From positions 372,001 through 436,000 of the forward strand of contig NZ_JAHEHX010000019.1 in the NCBI RefSeq assembly GCF_024639685.1: 64,000 bases of DNA. The letters run 5' to 3'. Numbering within the stretch: the first letter of the stretch is position 1; each line of letters starts with the position of its first letter. The notes below the pieces were generated by a model. The model saw only the letters and a program-made list of their open reading frames with translations, did no database searches and had not been told where the DNA came from. The DNA comes from Polaribacter sp. GTDB taxonomy: Bacteria; Bacteroidota; Bacteroidia; Flavobacteriales; Flavobacteriaceae. The position numbers were made by a program, and so were the translations under genes. Below are positions 46,716-55,782 of this stretch, piece by piece.

Positions 46716-47254
46716 TACTTTTTGTTTAATTTAATTAATGTTACTGTACTTTTAATGGATTGATTAGGTTTAATTTTATTTTGATCTCCTGATATACCAT
46801 AGGCATTATATGGAGGTATTATAAAGGTTACGGTTTCACCCTCTTTCATGAGCTTTATTCCCTTTTGCAAACCAGTAATAAAATTTTCTTTATCAACGAG
46901 ATAACTCTTAATACCTAAATCCTTTTTACTATAAATAATAGAGTCATTTAAATTTTTAATTGAATACGATATAATTACTTCATCAGCTATTTTTGGAAAA
47001 GGCAATTCACTATTAATTTTATGATTGTATGTATACCAAAAACCTTCTGTAGATTGAATATAGGTGTTTAATGAATCATTTTTCACAAGAGCTACAATCT
47101 TTTCATCATTTTTCTTATTGATTAATTTACTCTTTTTTAAAGCATCTGCATAAACAGTAGTTGATGGCTTTGGTTGTATAGGTCTTCTTACTTTTCTTTT
47201 TGAGCAAGAAATCGTTATTAAAAATAAAAAAATTAACAATAAGTTATATTTCAT
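46715..47254 (-). CDS. gldI: Gliding-motility PPIase lipoprotein GldI
   Basis: 179 aa from the ATG at 47254 (MKYNLLLIFLFLITISCSKRK); the ORF track begins 12 nt earlier at a TTG, which I reject because the ATG gives a standard lipoprotein signal. The lipobox is ITISC. The mature protein has a basic N-terminus and an FKBP domain (EVIISYSIKNLNDSIIYSKKDLGIKSYLVDKENFITGLQKGIKLMKEGETVTFIIPPYNAYG). By similarity this is GldI, required for gliding in Flavobacterium johnsoniae and thought to fold components of the motility / type IX secretion machinery. It overlaps the DHH phosphoesterase gene by 11 nt. That specific call is based on family memory and context. Confidence 0.85.
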   Translation of the reverse strand: MKYNLLLIFLFLITISCSKRKVRRPIQPKPSTTVYADALKKSKLINKKNDEKIVALVKNDSLNTYIQSTEGFWYTYNHKINSELPFPKIADEVIISYSIKNLNDSIIYSKKDLGIKSYLVDKENFITGLQKGIKLMKEGETVTFIIPPYNAYGISGDQNKIKPNQSIKSTVTLIKLNKK

Positions 47255-48272
47255 AAGAAACTTCAAGCTCTGTTTTATAGTCTTTTAATAATGAACAAAA
47301 ATTATCTACAGTTTCTTGCATAGTAGATTCAGATCTACCTCCTGCAGCATTATCATGTCCACCTCCATTATAATGATTTCTTGAAAATTTATTTACAGAG
47401 AAGGTACCTTTAGATCTAAACGATATCTTTACGATACTTTGTTCTTTATCTTCAATAAAAATTGCTGCAAAAATAATTCCTTTTAAGGACAATGCATAAT
47501 TTACAACACCTTCTGTATCGCCTTTTTGAAAATCAAAACGTTTTTTTTCTTCATCAGTCAAGGTGATAAAAGCAGTTTTATACTCTGGCAAAATCTGTAA
47601 ATTGCTTAAAGCTTGCCCTAACAATAGAAGTCTATTATATGAATTAGAATCATAAACATTGTTATGTATTCTATCATTTTGAGCTCCTTTATCTATTAAA
47701 TCTGCAATAATTCTGTGTGTTTTACTTGTAGTAGAACGAAATCTAAAAGAACCTGTATCTGTCATGATACCTGTATATAAGCAAGTAGCAATATCTTTAT
47801 CAATAAGTGATAAATCATTATTCATTTCTATATATTGGTAAATCATTTGTGAGGTAGAGCAAACGTTAACATCAGAATACATAAACTTAACATCATCTGG
47901 CTGTTGATGGTGATCTATCATAACAAAATCATTCTGATATTTCTCTAAGGTATTTTGCATATCAGAGCCTACTCTGTGCAGTGTGTTAAAATCTAAAAGA
48001 AATATAATTTCTGATTTCTGTATGGCCTTTTGTGATTGGCTATTTTGCCAATCAAAACGAAAAGTATTTTCAGATCCAGGCAACCATTGAAGAAAGTCTG
48101 GGTAGTCATTTGGCATTACAACAGTAGCATGATGTCCTTTTTTAGTTAGGTAATGTTTTAGTGCTAATGAAGCGCCAATAGCATCTCCATCAGGATTTCT
48201 GTGCCCTACAATAACTACGTTTTTAGGAGTTTCTAAAAAAGCGCTTAAATCATTAAATCCTTTTAAAATCAT
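47244..48272 (-). CDS. DHH/DHHA1 phosphoesterase (nanoRNase/pAp phosphatase type)
   Basis: 342 aa from ATG at 48272 (MILKGFNDLSAF); the ORF track starts two codons earlier at TTG. Cytosolic bifunctional oligoribonuclease / 3'-phosphoadenosine-5'-phosphate phosphatase (NrnA-like) by family. Metal-binding motifs are VGHRNPDGDAIGASLAL (motif I), LLDFNTL (II), FVMIDHHQQPD (III, DHH) and YTGIMTDTGSFRF (IV). The DHHA1 domain ends with KGTFSVNKFSRNHYNGGGHDNAAGG, the nucleotide-binding GGGHxxAAG motif. It is first in the operon with gldI and the PPIases, as in other Flavobacteriaceae. Confidence 0.94.
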   Translation of the reverse strand: MILKGFNDLSAFLETPKNVVIVGHRNPDGDAIGASLALKHYLTKKGHHATVVMPNDYPDFLQWLPGSENTFRFDWQNSQSQKAIQKSEIIFLLDFNTLHRVGSDMQNTLEKYQNDFVMIDHHQQPDDVKFMYSDVNVCSTSQMIYQYIEMNNDLSLIDKDIATCLYTGIMTDTGSFRFRSTTSKTHRIIADLIDKGAQNDRIHNNVYDSNSYNRLLLLGQALSNLQILPEYKTAFITLTDEEKKRFDFQKGDTEGVVNYALSLKGIIFAAIFIEDKEQSIVKISFRSKGTFSVNKFSRNHYNGGGHDNAAGGRSESTMQETVDNFCSLLKDYKTELEVSYEI

Positions 48273-48321
48273 AGGCAACGAAGATACAATTTAATAATAT
48301 TGATTGAAGCTTTTTTTTAAG

Positions 48322-48329
48322 TACATTTG
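48322..48329 (+). promoter_or_regulatory. Candidate -7 element for the phoD-like gene
   Basis: TACATTTG, 30 nt before the ATG. A TTG lies 15 nt upstream, shorter than the usual spacer. Confidence 0.4.
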
Positions 48330-48359
48330 AAAAAAAAACTACTTATTTAACTATAATTT

Positions 48360-49388
48360 ATGAGAAATTATTTACTTGTTGGAATTATAACCTTAAATTT
48401 TTTCCATTGCGCTACTAAAATAGAAAAACAAAACACAAAAAAAACTATTGAAAGTGATTATACTATTGCATTTGGTTCTTGCAATAAACAAAATAAAAAA
48501 AATATACTTTGGAAAGAAATTAGTAAAAACAACCCTGATTTATGGGTGTGGGGTGGAGATATTATTTATTCAGACACAGAAGACATGAATAAGATGAAAG
48601 AAGACTATGACACTCAAATTAATCAAGAAGGTTATAAAGTGTTAAGAAAAAACACACCTATTTTAGCAACCTGGGATGATCATGATTATGGAGTTAATGA
48701 TGGTGGAACTGAATTCCCTAAAAAAAAACAAGCACAAGAGTTATTTTTAAATTTTTTAGGAGTTGCTAAAGATAGTCCAAGAAGAAATAAAGAAGGCATA
48801 TACCATTCAGAACTTATAAAAACCCAAAAAGGAGATATTAAAATTATACTATTAGATACGCGTTATTTTAGGACACCTCTTAAAAAGGCAGAAGGTAAAA
48901 AAAGGTATGTACCAAATGCATACGGAGAGGGGACACTTTTAGGACAAAAACAGTGGACGTGGTTAAAAAATGAGTTGAAAAACTCTTCAGCAGAATTTAA
49001 CATTATTGTTAGCAGCATTCAAGTGCTTTCTTCAGAACATGGTTTTGAAACTTGGGGAAACTTCCCTCATGAAGTAGATCAATTAAAAAATACAATTCTC
49101 AACTCTAAAGCAAAAGGAGTACTTTTACTTTCTGGTGATAGACATATTTCTGAATTCTCACAAACTACAGTAAATGATTTACCGTATTTTTTAACGGATT
49201 TTACTTCAAGTGGACTTACACATTCTTACTCAAAATTCAGCGGAGAACCTAATCAGTACAGAAAACAAGAGGTAGTGCATGAAATTAGTTTTGGGGTTTT
49301 ATATTTTAATTTTAATGAGAAAAACATTACCCTAGAGATGAGAGGAAAAAACAATAAACTTCAGCAAAAAATGAAACAAACATATTAA
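48360..49388 (+). CDS. PhoD-like metallophosphoesterase lipoprotein
   Basis: 342 aa. The N-terminus MRNYLLVGIITLNFFHCATK is a lipoprotein signal (Cys at about residue 17), so the enzyme is envelope-anchored. The metallophosphoesterase core is of the alkaline phosphatase D type: FGSCNKQNKKNILW, DLWVWGGDIIYSD, ILATWDDHDYGVNDGG, VLLLSGDRHISEF and DFTSSGLTHS. This supports a calcium/iron-dependent phosphodiesterase or phosphatase releasing phosphate from organic esters; the substrate is unknown. It is transcribed alone between the divergent DHH gene and ndk. Confidence 0.9.
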   Translation: MRNYLLVGIITLNFFHCATKIEKQNTKKTIESDYTIAFGSCNKQNKKNILWKEISKNNPDLWVWGGDIIYSDTEDMNKMKEDYDTQINQEGYKVLRKNTPILATWDDHDYGVNDGGTEFPKKKQAQELFLNFLGVAKDSPRRNKEGIYHSELIKTQKGDIKIILLDTRYFRTPLKKAEGKKRYVPNAYGEGTLLGQKQWTWLKNELKNSSAEFNIIVSSIQVLSSEHGFETWGNFPHEVDQLKNTILNSKAKGVLLLSGDRHISEFSQTTVNDLPYFLTDFTSSGLTHSYSKFSGEPNQYRKQEVVHEISFGVLYFNFNEKNITLEMRGKNNKLQQKMKQTY

Positions 49389-49389
49389 C

Positions 49390-49419
49390 TTGTGAATACC
49401 AATAAAAGCCGTACTTTTG
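49390..49419 (+). promoter_or_regulatory. ndk promoter
   Basis: -33 TTG (49390-49392), 19-nt spacer, -7 TACTTTTG (49412-49419), leader about 15 nt. The best match to the Bacteroidota consensus in the window. The TTG begins 2 nt after the end of the phoD-like gene. Confidence 0.7.
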
Positions 49420-49439
49420 CAAAAATTTTATAAAATAAA

Positions 49440-49859
49440 ATGGCAACAAACAGAACATTTACAATGCTTAAGCCTGATGCTGTAGAAAACGGACATACAG
49501 GAGCTATCTTAGAAAAAATTAATGCAGCAGGTTTCAGAATCGTAGCGTTAAAGAAAACTCAAATGACTAAAGCAGACGCAGAATCATTTTATGCAGTGCA
49601 TAATGAGCGTCCTTTTTTTGGAGAACTAGTAGAATTCATGACACGTGGACCAATAATTGCAGCAGTGTTAGAGAAAGATAATGCAGTTAATGACTTTAGA
49701 ACTTTAATTGGGGCTACAAACCCAGCTGATGCAGCAGAAGGAACAATTAGAAAATTGTATGCAACTTCTATGGGCGAAAATGCAGTACATGGTTCTGACT
49801 CTGATGAAAATGCAACAATTGAAAGTAATTTTCATTTTTCTGGTAGAGAAATGTTTTAA
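49440..49859 (+). CDS. ndk: Nucleoside diphosphate kinase
   Basis: Transfers the gamma-phosphate of ATP to nucleoside diphosphates through a phosphohistidine, cytosolic hexamer or tetramer. 139 aa, normal length. The N-terminus [20 protein letters not shown] carries the nucleotide-binding Lys. The active-site His is in [18 protein letters not shown] (about residue 117). The segment [18 protein letters not shown] and the final [11 protein letters not shown] are conserved. It has a near-consensus promoter and its own terminator. Confidence 0.98.
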   Translation: MATNRTFTMLKPDAVENGHTGAILEKINAAGFRIVALKKTQMTKADAESFYAVHNERPFFGELVEFMTRGPIIAAVLEKDNAVNDFRTLIGATNPADAAEGTIRKLYATSMGENAVHGSDSDENATIESNFHFSGREMF

Positions 49860-49883
49860 ATTACTTTATAAAAATGTATTTGA

Positions 49884-49914
49884 AGGCCTGTATTTTAATG
49901 CAGGTCTTTTTTTA
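49884..49914. terminator. ndk terminator
   Basis: Ten-bp stem AGGCCTGTAT/ATGCAGGTCT (two G-U pairs), 4-nt loop and a T run. The 3' end slightly overlaps the stop of the convergent DUF721 gene. Confidence 0.85.
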
Positions 49915-50208
49915 TACCAACATCAATTTAGAAATTAATTCATTCCCTAATTCTTCATTCATCATTTTAATAATTTTTTCTTTGCCATAACTCAACTCCT
50001 CACGTAATACAGATGAAGTTAATTGCACTATTAACGTTCTATTTTGTAATTTAACAGAAGAAGTATGATTAGAAATTCCAGGCCCCATCATCTTTGCCCA
50101 AGTTTCAGCTACTTTAATTTTTTGCATTCCTTTACTTAAGTTGTTTTCTTTAATAAATAATTGCATTAAATCTTCTATTGAAAAAGAATCATTTTCTCTT
50201 TTAGCCAT
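49912..50208 (-). CDS. DUF721 (DciA-like) protein
   Basis: 98 aa, cytosolic. The DUF721 family contains DciA, the replicative-helicase loader/recruiter in many bacteria without DnaC. Core segments are KVAETWAKMMGPGISNHTSSVKLQNRTLIVQLTSSVLREELSYGKEKIIKMMNEELG. The KH-like domain makes up nearly the whole protein; the N-terminus is a short helix (SIEDLMQLFIKENNLSKGM). It lies 10 nt after recF in the same direction, a replication-repair context that fits a DciA role. That role is inferred for this protein. Confidence 0.88.
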   Translation of the reverse strand: MAKRENDSFSIEDLMQLFIKENNLSKGMQKIKVAETWAKMMGPGISNHTSSVKLQNRTLIVQLTSSVLREELSYGKEKIIKMMNEELGNELISKLMLV

Positions 50209-50218
50209 TCTCTAAATT

Positions 50219-51298
50219 TTAAAGTTTAAATAACTGATACTTTTTATCACCTTGCTTTAAAATTCGTTCAGTACGCTCTGCATGAGTATCAGTAATAAAA
50301 ATTTGTCCAAATTTGTCATTATTTACTAGATCAATAATATGGGCTACTCTACTTTCATCCAATTTATCAAAAATATCATCTAGCAATAAAATTGGTGTTA
50401 TTCCCGCTTGTTGTTTTATAAATTCAAATTGAGCAAACTTTAGCGCTATTAAAAAAGATTTTTGTTGTCCTTGAGAACCAAATTTTTTTATTGGGTATTC
50501 ACTAATTTCAAAATTTAAATCATCCTTATGGATTCCGGCTGTACTATACTGTAATAAACGATCTTTTTCTAATGATTTTACCAAAAGATCTTTCATTGTA
50601 AAGTCATGTAATTGACTTTTATAATTTAAATAAACAACCTCATTGTCACCAGATATTATTTTATATTTTTCGTTGAATATTGGAATAAATGTATTTAAAA
50701 AATCCTTTCTAACCTCATAAATTCTAGTTCCATACTCTGCAAGCTGATCATCATAAATATTTAAATTTACAGCATCAAAAGTCCTGTTAGCAGCAAAATA
50801 TTTTAATAAAGAATTACGTTGCGTTACTACCTTATTGTAACTTATTAAATCTTTTAAATAATTTTTATTTTGCTGAGAAATTACTCCATCTATAAACTTT
50901 CTTCTAAAATCACTTCCCTCAGTCACTAAATCTCTATCTGCAGGCGAAATGATAACAAGTGGAAATTGCCCAATATGATCAGAAAAACGATCATACATTT
51001 TGTCATTTCTTTTTAAGATTTTTTTTTGGCCTTTTTTAAGACTACATACTAGTGTTTCATTTCTATTATTTAAAAGGTAATTTCCCTCAATCATAAAAAA
51101 AGGCTCATGATGCTTTATGTTTTGTATTGCTACTGCATTAAAATAACTTTTTGTAAACGACAAGTAATAAATAGCATCAAGTACATTTGTTTTGCCAACA
51201 CCATTGTTTCCTACAAAGCAGTTTATTTTCTCTTGAAAATCAAAAGATTGAGAACTTATGTTCTTAAAATTCACCAATGAGAGCTGCTGTAAATACAT
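50219..51298 (-). CDS. recF: DNA replication and repair protein RecF
   Basis: SMC-like ATPase that, with RecO and RecR, loads RecA at gaps. Cytosolic. 359 aa, normal length. The N-terminus [21 protein letters not shown] precedes Walker A in [22 protein letters not shown] (about 28-42). The signature motif region is [18 protein letters not shown] and Walker B is [18 protein letters not shown], followed by [13 protein letters not shown]. It is first in a two-gene unit with the DUF721 gene. The divergent TPR gene starts 114 nt away. Confidence 0.97.
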   Translation of the reverse strand: MYLQQLSLVNFKNISSQSFDFQEKINCFVGNNGVGKTNVLDAIYYLSFTKSYFNAVAIQNIKHHEPFFMIEGNYLLNNRNETLVCSLKKGQKKILKRNDKMYDRFSDHIGQFPLVIISPADRDLVTEGSDFRRKFIDGVISQQNKNYLKDLISYNKVVTQRNSLLKYFAANRTFDAVNLNIYDDQLAEYGTRIYEVRKDFLNTFIPIFNEKYKIISGDNEVVYLNYKSQLHDFTMKDLLVKSLEKDRLLQYSTAGIHKDDLNFEISEYPIKKFGSQGQQKSFLIALKFAQFEFIKQQAGITPILLLDDIFDKLDESRVAHIIDLVNNDKFGQIFITDTHAERTERILKQGDKKYQLFKL

Positions 51299-51381
51299 AA
51301 CAAATTTTTTAAATTAAAAAACGTCTGCAAATTATTGAAATTTTTGGGAATTAACCGCTTTTAAAATCCAATTAAAAAAAC

Positions 51382-51389
51382 TATTTTTG
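51382..51389 (+). promoter_or_regulatory. Candidate -7 element for the TPR gene
   Basis: TATTTTTG, 23 nt before the ATG. The upstream -33 is only T-rich. Confidence 0.45.
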
Positions 51390-51412
51390 TCGCCACTAAT
51401 TTTTAAGTAAAT

Positions 51413-52180
51413 ATGGCAACATACAAGAAGAAATATAAACCAGAAGGTAAAAAAGCAGAACAGCAAGTAGAAGAAATGGACAGTACAACTGCAGAAGTAT
51501 TTAATACTTTAGACGAAACTGCTTCTAAATCTGAACAATGGATTGAAAAGAATAGTAAAGTTTTATTTGGTAGTCTAATAGCTATAGTCGTATTTTTTCT
51601 AGTATTTTTAGGGTACAATAAATATGTTGTTACACCAAACGAACTAGAAGCTTCTAATGAATTGGCTTTTCCAAGAAAATATTTTGATGAGGCTGCAACA
51701 GCTGGATCTGGTATAGATTCTTTATTAAATTTAGGGTTAGAAGGAGCCGATGGTAATTATGGTTTTTTAGATATAGCTGAGGCCTATAATGGAACAAGCG
51801 CAGGAAATTTAGCAAATTACTATGCAGGCATATCATATTTACAAATGAAAGAATATGATAAAGGAATAGAATTTTTAGGAAAATTTAATTCTGATAATGC
51901 TATTTTAAATGCTGTTGCTTTGGGCGCAATTGGTGATGCCTTCTCTGACATAGATCAACAAAATGATGCATTAGACTATTATGAAAAAGCTGCAAATGTA
52001 GAAAGTAACGATTTTACAACTCCTCTTTTTTTGTTTAAAGGAGGGCAAACTGCATTGTTGTTAAATGAATTCGACAAAGCTGTAGCAATGTTTTCTATAA
52101 TTAAAGAAAAATACTCTAAATCTGAACAAGGCAGAGATATAGATAAATTCATTAATGCAGCAAAATATGCAAAAGATTAG
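51413..52180 (+). CDS. TPR membrane protein, YfgM-like
   Basis: 255 aa. A charged N-terminus of about 45 residues (cytosolic) precedes a transmembrane helix (about 50-70, VLFGSLIAIVVFFLVFLGYN). The C-terminal part carries tetratricopeptide-like repeats (NLANYYAGISYLQMKEYDKGIEFLGKF, ALGAIGDAFSDIDQQNDALDYYEKAA, FKGGQTALLLNEFDKAVAMFSIIKEKY) that would face the periplasm. The layout resembles YfgM, a periplasmic chaperone-network protein near the SecYEG translocon; the family match is by topology only. Placed directly before ribH, divergent from recF. Confidence 0.85.
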   Translation: MATYKKKYKPEGKKAEQQVEEMDSTTAEVFNTLDETASKSEQWIEKNSKVLFGSLIAIVVFFLVFLGYNKYVVTPNELEASNELAFPRKYFDEAATAGSGIDSLLNLGLEGADGNYGFLDIAEAYNGTSAGNLANYYAGISYLQMKEYDKGIEFLGKFNSDNAILNAVALGAIGDAFSDIDQQNDALDYYEKAANVESNDFTTPLFLFKGGQTALLLNEFDKAVAMFSIIKEKYSKSEQGRDIDKFINAAKYAKD

Positions 52181-52241
52181 TTGTTAGATTGTAATTGTAG
52201 GTCAAAAAATATAAATGTACTATCTATAAAAAGAACTTAAA

Positions 52242-52748
52242 ATGGCTACAACTAACTTATCTTATTACGATAAAACAGTAATCCCAAATGCGAAATCTCT
52301 TCGATTTGGGATTGTTGTTTCAGAATGGAATCCTGAAATTACACAGAATTTAAAAAAAGGGGCGATAGATACTCTCCTAGACTGTGGCACAACAACTAAT
52401 AATATTATTAGCTGGGATGTTCCTGGTAGTTTTGAATTAGTATATGGTTGTAAGAAAATGATTCAAAGTGAAAAACTAGACGCCATTATAGCTATTGGAA
52501 ATGTTATACAGGGGGAAACCAAACATTTCGACTTTGTTTGCGAAGGTGTTACTCAGGGAATTATTGATTTAAACGTAAAATATGATGTACCTGTCATATT
52601 TTGTGTATTAACAGACAACACAAAACAACAATCTTTAGACAGATCTGGAGGTAAATTAGGTAATAAAGGAATTGAATGTGCTGTAGCTGCTATAAAAATG
52701 GCAGCGCTTAAAAACATTGATAGGGCATCTGAGCATATTGGCTTTTAG
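52242..52748 (+). CDS. ribH: 6,7-dimethyl-8-ribityllumazine synthase
   Basis: Penultimate step of riboflavin synthesis: condenses 5-amino-6-ribitylamino-uracil with 3,4-dihydroxy-2-butanone-4-phosphate. Cytosolic; forms pentamers or 60-mers. 168 aa. RFGIVVSEWNPEITQNLKKGAIDTL starts the fold; DVPGSFELVYGCKKM, IAIGNVIQGETKHFDFVCEGVTQGI (catalytic His) and PVIFCVLTDNTKQQSLDRSGGKLGNKG are conserved. It lies 61 nt after the TPR gene. The other rib genes are not in the window and no FMN riboswitch is seen upstream. Confidence 0.97.
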   Translation: MATTNLSYYDKTVIPNAKSLRFGIVVSEWNPEITQNLKKGAIDTLLDCGTTTNNIISWDVPGSFELVYGCKKMIQSEKLDAIIAIGNVIQGETKHFDFVCEGVTQGIIDLNVKYDVPVIFCVLTDNTKQQSLDRSGGKLGNKGIECAVAAIKMAALKNIDRASEHIGF

Positions 52749-52957
52749 TTATTACACTTTAAAAAATAGAAACTATTTATTTATAAAATTTCTTTCACTA
52801 CTTTTTAAGGTTTTAAGCACACTAAAATTAATCTTTATTTTTTTTAAGAATACTTTTAACTTCTTTATTTGATGCATTCCTTTAATTTCTTTAAATTTGA
52901 TTTGGTTAAAAAGTAATTACTCAACCTTTCTTTAAAGTACTATCTTTACTTGATATT

Positions 52958-53227
52958 ATGGGATTTTTTAAAAAAACAAATAAGAAATTTGATTATCAAC
53001 CTCGTTATTATAAAGGTGAAGGAAGCCCTTATAAAATTGAGCATAAACTTGATAAATTTAGGACTACTACAGGTAAGAGTAAAGGATTGAAATCTAAGTT
53101 TTCTGATGCTGTAAACGACCTAAAGACCTCAGATAAAGTTACCAACAAAACAATTATTTATATAATACTGATACTACTATTTGTTTTTTTGTATGTTATC
53201 GATTTTGATTTATCAATTTTTTTATAA
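52958..53227 (+). CDS. Small membrane protein between ribH and mutL
   Basis: 89 aa. A basic, soluble N-terminus (MGFFKKTNKKFDYQPRYYKGEGSPYKIEHKLDKFR) is followed by a linker and one C-terminal transmembrane helix (about 65-87, IIYIILILLFVFLYVIDFDL), so it is probably a tail-anchored inner-membrane protein. It resembles a small protein conserved in this place in Flavobacteriia that databases often call riboflavin synthase subunit beta; I think that name is carried over from the neighbour ribH and is unsupported. It starts at ATG 52958, 2 nt before mutL, and has a TATCTTTA -7-like element upstream. Function unknown. Confidence 0.8.
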   Translation: MGFFKKTNKKFDYQPRYYKGEGSPYKIEHKLDKFRTTTGKSKGLKSKFSDAVNDLKTSDKVTNKTIIYIILILLFVFLYVIDFDLSIFL

Positions 53228-53229
53228 TA

Positions 53230-55044
53230 ATGTCAGATATAATTCAGCTTTTGCCCGATCACGTAGCCAATCAAATTGCAGCTGGAGAAGTTGTACAGAG
53301 ACCCGCTTCTGTTGTTAAAGAATTATTGGAAAATGCTATTGATGCAGGCGCAACCAATATAAAACTGTTACTAAAAGATGCAGGTAAAACTTTAATTCAG
53401 GTTATTGACGATGGAAAAGGCATGAGTACTACAGATGCCAGAATGTGTTTTGAAAGACATGCAACTTCAAAAATTGAAAAAGCCGAAGATTTATTTAATT
53501 TAAATACAAAAGGATTTAGAGGTGAGGCACTAGCTTCTATAGCTGCGATTGCACACGTAGAACTAAAAACTAAACCAGAAGGTGAGGAACTAGGAACTTG
53601 GATTAAAATTGAGGGAAGTACTTTAATTTCTCAAGAGTTTACAGCTACAGGAAAAGGAGCTAGTATTGCAGTTAAAAATTTATTTTATAACATTCCTGCA
53701 AGAAGAAATTTCTTAAAATCAGAGACTGTAGAAACAAGACATATCATCGACGAATTTCAACGTGTTTCTTTAGCTCACCCAAACATCTCTTTTTTACTAA
53801 ACCATAATAATAGTGAAGTGTATCATTTAAGAAGCACTAACTTAAGACAAAGAATTGTTGCTCTTTTTGGTGCTAAGATGAACGAGAAATTAGTTCCTAT
53901 AGAAGAACAAACAGATATCTTAAATATAGAGGGATTTGTTGCAAAACCTGAATTCTCTAAACGCAAAAGAGGTGAGCAATTTTTTTTTGTGAATAACCGT
54001 TTTATAAAAAGCTCTTACTTAAATCATGCTGTTGTAAGTGCATTTGATGGTTTGTTAGAACAAGGCTCACATCCATCTTACTTTTTGTATTTAAAAGTTC
54101 CAGCAAATACCATTGACATAAATATTCATCCTACAAAAACCGAAATAAAATTCGATAATGAAAAGGCATTATATGCCATGTTAAGAGCAACTGTAAAACA
54201 TAGTTTAGGACAATATAGTGTAGCTCCTGTGCTAGATTTTAATAGAGATGCTAATTTAGATACATCTTATCATCAAAATAAAAGAACTTTAAAAAGTAGT
54301 ACTCCAAAAATTACAGTTGATCCAGATTTTAACCCTTTTAATGAAATAAAACAGAAAGAAGTTAATTATCCCTATCAGAAAGAACAAAAACCCAAAAATT
54401 GGAAGACTTTATATACTTCTGCAACTATTGCAGATGAGCAAAAACAAGATGAATTATTTGCAGATCAGCAAGAAGTTAAAACTCAAAAAACATTTCAAAT
54501 TCAGCGTAAATACGTAATGAGCTTAATAAAATCTGGTGTTGTGTTAATACACCAGTCCTTAGCACATCAACGTATTTTGTATGAAGAGTTTTTAGAAAGT
54601 ATTACAGTTAAAGAAGCTAATAGTCAACAATTATTATTCCCTGTGAAAATAAGCTTTTCATCAGCAGAAATAGAAATGATTTATACATTAAAATCTGATT
54701 TAGAAAATGCAGGATTTTCTTTTGACACATTTACAAAAGATAGTGTTACCATAAAAGGAATTCCAATTTCTGTAACTGAGAGTAAAATTACAATAATTCT
54801 AGAGGAGCTTTTAAATGACATAAATTTAGAGGTACCAGATGCTAGTTTTAGTCATTTTGACATAATGGCAAAGTCATTTGCAAAAACATTATGTATTAAA
54901 ACAGGTACACAATTGACTGAAAAAGAACAAGAAAGTTTAGTAAATAATTTGTTTTCTTGTAAAGAACCTAATATTTCTCCTTTTGGAAAATCTACCTTTA
55001 AAACATTAACTTTAAATGAGATAGATCATTTATTTACACGTTAA
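53230..55044 (+). CDS. mutL: DNA mismatch repair protein MutL
   Basis: Coordinates mismatch repair between MutS and downstream nucleases, cytosolic. 604 aa. The GHKL ATPase domain is complete: LPDHVANQIAAGEVVQRPASVVKELLENAIDAGA (Asn/Glu site), IDDGKGM, HATSKI and FRGEALASIAAIA. The C-terminal dimerisation domain is present (about 420-604). The endonuclease motif DQHA(X)2E(X)4E reads HQSLAHQRILYE at 441-452, so the key Asp and Glu are replaced, and the CPHGRP region reads SPFGKS. It therefore looks nuclease-free. It starts 2 nt after the small membrane gene and precedes the rhomboid pair by 2 nt. Confidence 0.96.
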   Translation: MSDIIQLLPDHVANQIAAGEVVQRPASVVKELLENAIDAGATNIKLLLKDAGKTLIQVIDDGKGMSTTDARMCFERHATSKIEKAEDLFNLNTKGFRGEALASIAAIAHVELKTKPEGEELGTWIKIEGSTLISQEFTATGKGASIAVKNLFYNIPARRNFLKSETVETRHIIDEFQRVSLAHPNISFLLNHNNSEVYHLRSTNLRQRIVALFGAKMNEKLVPIEEQTDILNIEGFVAKPEFSKRKRGEQFFFVNNRFIKSSYLNHAVVSAFDGLLEQGSHPSYFLYLKVPANTIDINIHPTKTEIKFDNEKALYAMLRATVKHSLGQYSVAPVLDFNRDANLDTSYHQNKRTLKSSTPKITVDPDFNPFNEIKQKEVNYPYQKEQKPKNWKTLYTSATIADEQKQDELFADQQEVKTQKTFQIQRKYVMSLIKSGVVLIHQSLAHQRILYEEFLESITVKEANSQQLLFPVKISFSSAEIEMIYTLKSDLENAGFSFDTFTKDSVTIKGIPISVTESKITIILEELLNDINLEVPDASFSHFDIMAKSFAKTLCIKTGTQLTEKEQESLVNNLFSCKEPNISPFGKSTFKTLTLNEIDHLFTR

Positions 55045-55046
55045 AA

Positions 55047-55781
55047 ATGAATAAACTTACAGATGCCATAAAACACTTAATTATTATAAACGTTATTGTT
55101 TTTATTGCTCCGCAATTATTACAATTAGACTTTACAAACGTATTAGCCTTACATTTTCCAAAAAATGAAAACTTCGGATTTTGGCAATACTTTACCCATT
55201 TATTTATGCATGGAAGTTTTGCCCATATATTATTTAATATGTATGGACTATGGGCTTTTGGAACTCCTTTAGAACAAATGTGGGGGGAAAAAAAGTTTTT
55301 GTTTTTCTACTTTTCAGCTGGGCTTGGGGCTGGTCTTATTTATAGTCTAGTAAATTACTGTCAGTTTAGTAGTCTATTTGATTTATTTACAAATGCTGGT
55401 TTAAGTAATCTAGAAATAAGTTCGATTTTAAAATCTGGTTCTACTAATGATCCAAGAGTTATTAATGCTGTAACCCAAGAAGAATTTAATAAAATAACCT
55501 CATTGTATAACACTCCTGCAGTAGGTGCTTCTGGAGCTGTATATGGTGTTTTAGTTGCTTTTGGATTGTACTTTAAAGATGCAAAATTAGCGCTATTATT
55601 CTTTCCTGTTCCAATAGCTGCAAAATATTTTATTCCAATAATGATTATAGGTGACTTGTTCTTTGGAATGACCAAATACTCAGTTGGAAATATTGCTCAT
55701 TTTGCACACGTAGGAGGAGCATTAATTGGTTTTATTATAGCTTATTATTGGAAAAATAATCAGTTTAAATACACTATATAA
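55047..55781 (+). CDS. Rhomboid intramembrane serine protease (first)
   Basis: 244 aa, inner membrane, six predicted helices. Cleaves transmembrane substrates inside the membrane. The start HLIIINVIVFIAPQL and the segment FTHLFMHGSFAHILFNMYGLWAFG are the rhomboid L1/helix 2 region. The catalytic Ser is in VGASGAVYGVLVAFG (GxSG, about residue 158) and the His in HFAHVGGALIGFIIAYY. A loop of about 50 residues before the Ser (FDLFTNAGLSNLEISSIL ...) is longer than in GlpG. It begins 2 nt after mutL and is followed by a second rhomboid after 1 nt. Substrate unknown. Confidence 0.93.
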   Translation: MNKLTDAIKHLIIINVIVFIAPQLLQLDFTNVLALHFPKNENFGFWQYFTHLFMHGSFAHILFNMYGLWAFGTPLEQMWGEKKFLFFYFSAGLGAGLIYSLVNYCQFSSLFDLFTNAGLSNLEISSILKSGSTNDPRVINAVTQEEFNKITSLYNTPAVGASGAVYGVLVAFGLYFKDAKLALLFFPVPIAAKYFIPIMIIGDLFFGMTKYSVGNIAHFAHVGGALIGFIIAYYWKNNQFKYTI

Positions 55782-55782
55782 T

